DNA of 64,000 nt from Allobosea sp. BK604. Lineage in GTDB: Bacteria; Pseudomonadota; Alphaproteobacteria; Rhizobiales; Beijerinckiaceae. The number at the start of each line of letters is the position of its first letter. Within the stretch, counting starts at the first letter, position 1. This document shows, one piece after another, positions 41,110 to 51,200 of this stretch. Under the pieces are notes generated by a model. The model did no database searches. It was not told where the DNA came from and saw only the letters and a program-made list of their open reading frames with translations. Where the stretch lies: positions 1 through 64,000 of the forward strand of contig NZ_SLZF01000010.1 in assembly GCF_004341515.1 (NCBI RefSeq), written 5' to 3'. The position numbers and the translations under genes are program-made.

Positions 41110-42069
41110 GTGTTCACCTGGTCGAGCGACCATATTGCTCCGCATGAGCGCTTCGAGCATTGGCGCGAAGTGCGTGCGAAGGGCATGTTCGGCGTCACGG
41201 CCGAGCGCGACGGCGACCATGACGGTGAGTTCCGCGGCAGCCTGACATTGCGCCCGCTGGGCTCGGCGGCGCTGGTCGAGTTGCATGCGACGCCCTACAA
41301 GGTCGCGCGCACGCAGGCCGATATCGTGGCTGCGCCGAGCGACAGCCTTTGCCTCTACCAGCAGCTCGAGGGCGGCGGCTGGTTCGAAGCCGGCCGGGGC
41401 GGACGCTTCATCACGCCGCGCGGCACGCTGGCGACCAGCTATTCCGACCTGGCCTACAACACCGTGCCGGCCACGGCGGCCGGCTATCACCTGCGCGTCC
41501 TCAAGATCCCGAACGGCCTGGCGCTGACGAAGCGCGCACATGAGCTCGTCGCTAGCCCGCTCGACGAGCGCGTGCCGGTGACGGCGCTGATCCAATCCTG
41601 CTTCTCCGATCTCGTCGAGACGGATAACAGCATCGGCGCGGAGGAGACCGAGCTCCTGGTGGAGGCGCTCGGGCAGCTCGTGCTGATCGCGCGCGGCGTC
41701 GCCGAGGCGCGCAGCGACGCCAGCCGCGCCGCGCTCAGGGTTGGGCGACTCTCGGCGGCGCGCTATATCATCGGCCGCGATTTCGACCATGCGGCGCTGT
41801 CGCCGGCCTTCGTCGCTGGCCAGCTCGGCATCTCGATCAGGCATCTTCACGCCCTGTTCGAGCCGACGGGCCAGAGCTTCTCGCAGAACGTCACCGCCGT
41901 CCGCCTCGCCGAGGCCGGACGCTGCCTGCGCCAGAACGCGGCGCGGCCGGTGGCGGACATCGCCTTTTCCTGCGGCTTCGACAGTCTCGCGACCTTCCAC
42001 CGTGTCTTCCGCGCCGCCTATGGCATGGCGCCCGGCGATTATCGCCGGGCCCTGGCCGAGGGTGGCTGA
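41110..42069 (+). CDS. AraC family transcriptional regulator (AraC-binding-like N-domain)
   Basis: 319 residues from GTG 41110. The N-terminal part (10-180; WREVRAKGMFGVTAER, YQQLEGGGWFEAGRGG) matches the cupin-like ligand domain of the FeaR/AraC-binding-like group. The C-terminal pair of helix-turn-helices spans about 215-312, with LSPAFVAGQLGISIRHLHAL and PVADIAFSCGFDSLATFHRV followed by the AYGMAPGDYRR end. It is upstream of the giant autotransporter gene in the same direction with a 141-nt gap, so control of that gene is plausible but not shown. Two palindromes precede it. No catabolic operon is adjacent, unlike typical FeaR-like regulators. Confidence 0.88.
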   Translation: MFTWSSDHIAPHERFEHWREVRAKGMFGVTAERDGDHDGEFRGSLTLRPLGSAALVELHATPYKVARTQADIVAAPSDSLCLYQQLEGGGWFEAGRGGRFITPRGTLATSYSDLAYNTVPATAAGYHLRVLKIPNGLALTKRAHELVASPLDERVPVTALIQSCFSDLVETDNSIGAEETELLVEALGQLVLIARGVAEARSDASRAALRVGRLSAARYIIGRDFDHAALSPAFVAGQLGISIRHLHALFEPTGQSFSQNVTAVRLAEAGRCLRQNAARPVADIAFSCGFDSLATFHRVFRAAYGMAPGDYRRALAEGG

Positions 42070-42210
42070 GACGACACTACGCGCTGATTTCGTAGGGTTT
42101 TTTACTGCCGGCGCGCTGTCGTGCGCTGGATGAGAAGACAAGGGCGCTGACCTTGCGACAGGGTCCGCGCCGATCATGACGGGCACATTGCCGGGGATTC
42201 GGGTTTGGCC

Positions 42211-45200
42211 ATGGCTGAGAAGACGAGAACGGGACTGCGGAAGGCGAGGCTCGGCAAGGGCGCGAAGCGCGCGGCCCTCCAGGCCGGTCGCGACATGGTC
42301 CAGCCGATCGCTCTGGCACTCGGCCGGCGCCACCGCCGGGCATTGCTGCTCGCCTGTACGGCTCTGGTCATGCCGATCGTGGTGGCCTTCCCCACAGCGC
42401 CGGCCATGGCGCAATACACCGGCGGCAATGGTGGGAATGGTGCCGGCGCACCCAATGGCTCCACCCCGGGCGGCGGCGGAGGCGGCGGTGCATATGGAGA
42501 TGGCAGCGCAACCGCCGGTGGCGGTGGAGGCGGAGCGACCGGCGGTTCGGGCAACCGGGGCGGTAGCGGCGGCGGTTCGGATGGTGCTGGCGGCGGCGGA
42601 GCCGGTTTTGTCGCTGGTGCCGGCGGCGGTGGCGGCGGAGCTGGCGGCGCCGGCCTGACCCTCAGCGCCGATCTGACTAACGCCGCCGCCATCACGGGCG
42701 GCAACGGCGGCAATGGCGGTGGTGGAAACTACAATGCCGTCCCCAGCAACTCATATGGCGGCGGCGGCGGCGGCGGCGGTGGCGGCTCCGGCATTATCGC
42801 CGGGGCAGGCGCCAACCTGACTAATTCCGGCACGATTACGGGTGGCAAGGGCGGCGGCGGCGGATCTTCGAACGGAGCGATCAATCCGTTCACCGATCCC
42901 TCCGGCAACGGAGTGGGTGGCAGGGGCGGCAACGGCATCACCGCAACCGGTTCAGCCGGGTTGGTGATCACCAATACCGGGACCATCAGAGGCGGTGGTG
43001 GCGGCTCCGATTTCCAGAATGCGCAACCATACCGGCCTCAGCCCGGCGGCATCGGCATCATCGGGCAGAACCTGACGATCATCAACAGCGGTACGATCGC
43101 CGGTGGCGCCAACGGTGGCGCCGCTGGTGTGAACGGCGCTCTTTCCAACGCCATCACGATCACCGGCGGCACCAACAGCATCAAGGCGCTCGCGGGCAGC
43201 AATATCGGTGCGATCGAGCTTGGCGGCAACACGACGCTCGCCGGCACGTTCAACAGCACGATACAGGTCAATGGCGGCATCGCGATGTCGGTGACCGGCT
43301 CGACGGCCGCCGATGATGCGACGGGCATCACCACGCTGACCAATTTCGGCGCCACCTCGATTGCGGCCGGCCGCAAGCTCAGCGCGCAGACGATCAGCAA
43401 CGGCGCCGGCTCGATCGGTATCGGCGCCGGCGCGACCCTGCAGGGCACCGGCAACACACTGAACAACAACGCGATCATCGATGTCGGCGCCGGCGGCAGC
43501 GTCATCGATGCCGGCGCGATCAACAACCAGGGCGGTGGCACGATCAACTTCAACGGCCCGACCGGAACGGCGACGCTGTCGGCGGGGCAGGGCATCTATA
43601 ATGACGGGCAGATCAAGGTGCTCGGCGGCGACGTTGCCGTCACCGGCGATGTGAGCAACCAGAACAATGGCACGCTCACGCTGACCGGCGGCAACATGAG
43701 CGGCATCGGCACGCTGACCAATAGCGGCACGGCGACGCTGAACGTCGCCTCCGGCTACAATCTGAGCGTTGGCACGCTGTCCGTCACGGGCGGCAACGTC
43801 ACCGGCACGGGTACGGTCACGGCGTCGACGGCCTTCAACCTGTCCGGCGGCACGATTGGCGCCACGCTCGCGGGCACTGCCGCCTTGACCAAGACGGGAA
43901 CCGGAACCGCCATTCTGACCGGCGCGAACAGCTTCAGCGGCGGCACCACGGTCAATGCCGGCACCTTGCAGCTTGGCGCAGGCGGCAGCCTGGTCTCGAC
44001 CAGCGACCTGACAGTCGCGACCGGCTCGATCTTCGATCTCAACGGCCGGTCGCAGGGCTTCGGCAAGGTCGAGGGTTCTGGCGAGGTCAAGCTCGGCACG
44101 GCCGGCGCGCTCACGGTCGGCAATGCTAACGCCAGCTCGACCTTCGACGGCGTCATCAGCGGCGCGGGCTCGCTGACCAAGGCGGGTAGCGGCACATTCG
44201 TGCTCAATGGCGCCAACACCTATACGGCCGGCACGACGGTCAGTGGCGGCATCCTGCAGCTGGGCGCGAGCGGTAGCCTGGCCGCTACGGGCAGCCTCGG
44301 CATCGGCTCGGGCGCGACCTTCGACCTCAACGGCCGCGCGCAGACGATCAGCACGCTCAGTGGCGCGGGCTCGATCGCGCTCGGCACCGGCGGTGCGCTC
44401 AGCATCGGCAATGGCAATGGCAGCTCGGGCTTCGGCGGCGTCATTTCCGGCGACGGCTCGCTGACCAAGCTCGGCGGCGGCACGCTGACGCTGACCGGCG
44501 CCAATACCTATACCGGCGGCACGACGATCTCGGGCGGCATGCTGCAGCTCGGCGACGGCGTCACCAACGGCACGATCACCGGCACCATCGTCAATAACGG
44601 CACGCTCGCCTTCAACCACACCGGCAGCCACAGCTTCGATGGCGCGATGACCGGCACCGGCGGCCTGGCCAAGTCGGGCAACGGCACCTTGACGCTGACC
44701 GGCGCCATCGGCAGCACCGGCGCGACGACGATCAACGGCGGCACGCTATTGCTCGGCACGGGGGGCGGCCTCTCCAGCAGCAGCGTGGTCTCGATCAACT
44801 TCGCCGGCACGATCCTCGACCTCAACGGCCATACCCAAACGATCGCGGGCCTCAACGGCACGGGCGAATTGAAGCTCGGCAGCGGCACGCTGACGATCGA
44901 TCAGGGGCCGGGCACGTCGGGCTATGGCGGCGTGATCTCCGGCTCTGGCTCGCTGACCAAGAGCGGCGCCGGCACGTTCGTGCTCTCCGGCGACAACACC
45001 TATGGCGGCGGGACGACAATCTCCGACGGCACGTTTCAGATCGGCTCCGGTACCACCACGGGCTCGGTCCTGGGCAATATCGTCAATAACGGCTCGCTCG
45101 CCTTCAGCCGGACCGACGACTACACCTTCGCCGGCGATATCTCGGGCTCCGGCTCGGTCACGACGGTCGGCGGCGGCAAGCTCATCCTGACCGGCAACAA

Positions 45201-48200
45201 CAGCTATACCGGCGGCACGACCGTCACCTTCGGCTCGCTGCAGATCGGCGACGGCACGACCGACGGCGTCGTGTCCGGCGACATCAACGTCCGCACCAAT
45301 GTCACCTTCAACACGGTCGGTACCCAGACCTTCGCCGGCCGCGTCCTCGACGGCTTTGGCACCTCCGGCTCCTTCACCAAAGCGGGGGCGGGCTCCCTGA
45401 CGCTGACCGGCACCAGCGATTTCCTCGGCGGTACGAGCGTCGATGGCGGGACCTTGGTGCTCGGCGGCAACGGGCTCCTGCGCAGCACCGGCGGCTTGTC
45501 GGTCAGCTCCGGCGCGGTGCTCGACCTCGCCGGCCATGCTCAGGGCGTGGGCGCGCTCAGTGGCGGCGGCACCGTCCAGCTCGGCACGGGCGGGGCGCTC
45601 ACCGCGGGCAATGGCGATGCGACCTCGACCTTCGCGGGCGTGATCACCGGTGCCGGCTCGCTGACCAAGGCGGGCACCGGCACGCTCACGCTGACCGGCG
45701 CCAATGACTTCACCGGCGGCACGACGATCAGTGCCGGCACGTTGCAGATCGGCAATGGCGGCGCGACCGGGGCGATTGTCGGCAATGTCGTGAATGGCGG
45801 CACGCTCGCCTTCGATCGCACCGGCAGCTTGACTGTCGCGGGCGACATCTCCGGCGCGGGCGCCCTGGCCAAACGCGGTGCGGGCACGGTGATCCTGACC
45901 GGCACGAACAGCTATGCCGGCGGGACGACGATCAATGGCGGCACGCTGCAGATCGGCAATGGCGGCACCGCCGGCACGATCGGCGGCAACATCACCAATA
46001 ATGGCGCGCTGAGCTTCAACCGCTCCGACAGCGTCACCTATGGCGGCGTGATCAGCGGCAGCGGTTCGCTGACCCAGGCCGGCAGCGCCACCCTGACCCT
46101 GACCGCAGCCAACAACTTCAGCGGCGGCACGACCATCAACGCCGGCGGCACGGTGCGCTTGGGCAATGACGGGACGAATGACGGCTCGATCACCGGCAAT
46201 GTCGTCAATAACGGCACGCTCGAATTCGACAATCTGAACAATGCCAGCTTCGCAGGTGCGATCTCCGGCAGCGGCGACCTGACCAAGCTGGGCACGAACA
46301 CGCTGACCCTGACCGGGGGCAGCAGCTATACCGGCCAGACGCTCGTGAGCGCCGGCACCTTGCAGCTCGGAGGCAACAACCGCTTGGGCGGCGGCGACCT
46401 CACGGTCGCGTCCGGCGCCAGCTTCGACGTCAACAGCTATGCGCAAAGCGTCGGCGCGCTTGGCGGAGCGGGCAACGTCCTGCTCGGCGGGGGCGGGGCG
46501 TTGACGGTCAACCCCGGTAGCGATGCGACCTTCTCCGGCACGATCACCGGCCTGGGCTCGCTGACGAAGACCGGCGCGGGCCGGCAGATCCTGACCGCGG
46601 ACAATAGCTATACCGGCAGCACCACGATCAGCGCCGGCATTCTGCAACTCGGCAATGGCGGCACCGCGGGCTCGATCGCGACTGATGTCAGCAATAGCGG
46701 CATCCTCGCCTTCAACCGCTCGAACGAATATACCTTCGACAAGGTCGTCTCGGGATCCGGCTCCGTCGAGCAGAACGGCACCGGCCGCACGATCCTGACC
46801 GGCACGAACATCTATAGCGGCGGCACCGCGATCAATTCCGGTGCGCTCCAAATCGGCAATGGCACCGCGAGCGGCTCGATCGCCGGCTCGGTCACGGTCG
46901 CGTCCGGTGCGGAGTTCGCGGTCAACCGCTCCGACGTGTACACGCTTCCCAACGCGGTCAGCGGCGCCGGCAAATTCGCGCAGCGCGGCAGCGGCACGAC
47001 GGTTCTCGGCGACGGCATGGCCTATACCGGCGGCACCGTGATCGCTGCCGGCACGCTCCAGGTCGGCACCGGCGGCACGAGCGGCTCGCTCGGCTCCGGC
47101 GATATCGCCAATGCCGGCGCGCTCGTCGTCAACAAGAGCAACGGCCTAAGCATTGCCGGCGCCATCAGCGGCACCGGCAGCTTCGAGACCGCAGGCGCCG
47201 GCAAGACCACGCTCTCCGGCGCCAATATCTATACCGGCGCGACCACTGTCAGCGGCGGCACGCTCGAGCTCTCGGGCTCGCTCGGCAACACGGCCGTCTC
47301 GGTCTCCAGCGGCGCGACCCTGGCCGGCGGCGGCACGATCACGGGCGCGGTCACGATCGCCGCTGGCGGCCATCTCGCGCCGGGCGCCAATCCCGGCACG
47401 CTGACCACCGGCGTCCTCAGCGTCGGCTCGCTGTCGCTCTCCTCGGGCTCGATCCTCGATTTCGATCTCGGCCTGCCCAATCTGCTGACCGGCAGCGACC
47501 GGGTCGACGTCACCGGCAATCTGACCCTGGCCGGCATATTGAACGTCTCCGATGCCGGCGGCTTCGGCGGCGGCATCTACCGGCTGTTCAACTATGGCGG
47601 CGCACTGATCAACAACGGGCTGGTGCTCGGCACCCTGCCGGCAGGAACCGTCGCCTCCGACCTCTCCGTGCAGACTTCGGTCGCAGCCCAGGTCAACCTG
47701 GTCAATTCGGCCGGCCTTTCGCTGAATTTCTGGGATGGCGGCGCCGCGGGCAATGCCAACAACAACCTGGTCGATGGCGGCGCTGGCACCTGGAGCGCCA
47801 GCAACGGCACCTGGACCAACCAGAACGGCAGCGTGAATGCGCCTCCGAGCGTCACACCGGGCTTCATGGTGTTCCAGACGCTGGGCGGCACCGTCACCGT
47901 CGACACGACGGGCGGCGCGGTCTCGGCTACCGGCATGCAGTTCGCCGCCGACGGCTATCGCGTCACCGGCGGTCCGATCGCGCTCAGCGGCGCGCAGGCG
48001 ATCATCCGCGTCGGCGACGGCACCTCGGCCGGCGCTGCCTATACCGCGACGATCGACTCCGTGCTGACCGGCGCCAGCGCCTTGGTGAAGACCGATCTCG
48101 GTACGCTCGTGCTGACCGGCGCCAACACCTATACCGGCAACACCGTGTTGAATTCCGGCACGCTCTCGGTCTCGTCCGATGCCAATCTGGGCGATGCGGC

Positions 48201-51200
48201 CGGCGGCCTCGTCTTCAACGGCGGCGTGCTGCGCGTCACCGGCACGAGCTTCACCTCGACCGCGCGCGGCATCACCTTCGACAATGGCGGCGGCGGTTTC
48301 GATATCGCCGATGCCGGCAACAGCTTCACCGTCAGCCAGGCGCTCGGCGGCAATGGCGGGCTTGCCAAGCTCGGCGCAGGCGCGCTGGTGCTGACCGGAG
48401 CGAACAGCTACGCGGGCGGGACCACGATCGCCGGCGGCACGTTGCAACTCGGCGATGGCGGCGCCTCCGGCTCGATCACGGGCGACGTCGCCAACAGCGG
48501 TACGCTGGCCTTCAACCGCTCGGATGCCGTGACCTTCGCCGGCGCGATCTCGGGCAATGGCGCGGTGCGGCAGATCGGCAGCGGCACCACGATCCTGACC
48601 GGGGCGAATAGCTATACCGGGGGCACGGTCATCACGGCCGGCACCCTGCAGGTCGGCGATGGCGGCACGGTGGGGTCGATCGTCGGCGACGTCGTCAATG
48701 ACGGCACGCTCGCCTTCAACCGCTCGGACAATGTCGCCTTCGCGGGCGCCGTCTCCGGCGGCGGTGTGCTGAAGCAATTCGGCGGCGGCACGCTCGTCCT
48801 GACCGGGGCAAACAGCTATACCGGCGGCACGAGCATCACCGGCGGCACCTTGCAGCTCGGCAATGGCGGCACCTCCGGCTCGATCACCGGCGATATCGTC
48901 AATGACGGCACGCTCGCCTTCAACCGATCCGACAACCTGACATTGGCTGGGGTGATCTCCGGCAGCGGCGCGGTTCGGCAGATCGGGACTGGCACGACGA
49001 TCCTCATCGGGACGAACACCTATGCCGGTGGGACGGTGATCACGGCTGGCACGCTGCAGCTTGGCGATGGCGGCACCTCCGGCTCGATCACCGGCGATGT
49101 CGCCAATGACGGCGCACTCGCCTTCAACCGTTCGGATGTCGTGACCTTCGCCGGTACGATCTCGGGCAGCGGCACGGTGCGGCAGACCGGCAGTGGCACG
49201 ACGGTTCTGACCGGAACGAACAGCTATGCCGGCGGCACCGCGATCACGGCAGGCACCTTGCAACTCGGCAATGGCGGCACGTCCGGCTCGATCACCGGCA
49301 ATGTCGTCAATGACGGCACGCTCGCCTTCAGCCGTTCGGACGCGGTGACCTTCGCCGGGGCGATCTCCGGCAGCGGCGCCGTGCGGCAGATCGGCTCGGG
49401 CACGACGATCCTGACCGGGACGAACACTTATAGCGGCGGGACGGTGATCACGGCCGGCACCTTGCAGGTCGGCAATGGCGGCACGAGCGGTTCGATCACC
49501 GGCGATGTCGTGAATAACCACACGCTCGCTTTCAACCGCTCCGACAGCCTCACTCTCGCGGGTGCGATCTCCGGCAGCGGTACCGTGCAACAGATCGGCT
49601 CGGGCACGACGATCCTGACCGGGACGAACAGCTATACCGGCGGGACGGCGATCAGCGCCGGCACCTTGATGCTTGGCAATGGCGGCACCTCCGGCTCGAT
49701 CGTCGGCGGTGTCGTCAATGCCGGCACGCTCGCCTTCAACCGTTCCGACAGCCTGACCCTGGCAGGGGTGATCTCCGGCAGTGGCGCGGTGCGGCAGATC
49801 GGTTCTGGCACGACGGCCCTGACCGGCAACAACAGCTATACGGGCGGCACGACGATCGTCGCGGGCACCTTGCAGCTCGGCAATGGCGGGACGTCCGGCT
49901 CGATCACCGGCGATGTCGCAAATAGCGGCACGCTCGCCTTCAACCGCTCGAATATGCTGAGTTTCGCCGGCGCGATCTCGGGCAGCGGCGCGCTGCGGCA
50001 GATCGGGTCGGGCACGACGATCCTGACCGGCACGAGCAGCTATACCGGCGGCACCACGATCAGCGCCGGCACCTTGATGCTCGGCAATGGCGGCACGTCC
50101 GGCTCGATCACCGGCGATGTCGTCAATGACGGCACGCTCGCCTTCAACCGCTCGAACGCAGTGACCTTCGCGGGGGCAATCTCGGGCAGCGGCGCGCTTT
50201 GGCAGATGGGCGCCGGCACGACCGTGCTCGACGGCACCAACAGCTATAGCGGCGGCACGGTGATCTCGGCCGGCACGCTGCGCGGCGCGGCCTCGAGTTT
50301 CGGCAGTGGCGCCATCCTCAACAACGCCGCTTTGATCATTGATCAGCCGGTCAATGCAGTCTTCGGCAATGCGATCGACGGCACCGGCTCCTTCACCAAG
50401 ACCGGCGCCGGCAGCCTGAACCTGACGGGCAATAGCGGCCTGTCGGGCCCGACGACGATCGCGGCCGGCCGGCTTGCCGTGAACGGCTCGCTCGCCAATT
50501 CGCCGGTTACGGTGCAGAGCGGCGCCATTCTGGGCGGCAACGGCACGGTCGGCGCCTTGAGCGTGCAGAGCGGCGGCATTGTCGCCCCAGGCAATTCGAT
50601 CGGGACCTTGACCGTCAATGGCGGCGTCACCTTCGCGCCCGGCTCGATCTATCAGGTCGAGGTCGACGGCCAGGGCCAATCGGACAAGATCATCGCCACC
50701 GGCACGATCGCCGTGTCGGGCGCGACGCTCGAGCTCGCTGCGATGACCGGCACGTTTTCACCCACGGCGCGCTATGAGCTGTTCAGCGCCGCAGGCGGCG
50801 TCTCCGGCCGGTTCGACAGCGTCGTCAGCAATTTCGCCTTCCTGGCATCGAGCCTCGACTATGATGCAGGGCAGACTTTTCTGACCATCTCGCGAAACGA
50901 CGTCGCGTTTCCCGCCGTCGGCCAGACGGGCAACCAGATCGGCTCGGCCGCGGCGAGCGAACGGCTCGGGCTCGGCAATCCCGTCTACGACGCGGTCGTC
51001 AAGCTCGACGCTGCCTCGGCCCGTGCTGCCTTCGATGCGCTCTCGGGCGAGGTGCATGCCTCGGCCAAGACCGCGCTGGTCGAGGAGAGCAACGCCGTGC
51101 GCTCGGCTTCGATCGACCGGCTGCGCTCGGCCTTCGGCTCGGTCGGCTCGACGCCGATGGCGACGATGAATTACGGCTTCACCGCCGATCTCGCTCCCGC

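Noticed and set aside
48400-50235. Possible CRISPR-like array
   Set aside because: Units are 204 bp, contiguous with no unique spacers, and in frame within a gene, so this is protein repeat DNA.
42952-50679. Long minus-strand open frames (559, 701 and 1177 codons) under the autotransporter gene
   Set aside because: They mirror the repeat-rich, GC-biased plus-strand gene, have low-complexity Ala/Arg/Asp-Gly composition and lack ribosome sites. They are shadows of the coding strand's codon bias.
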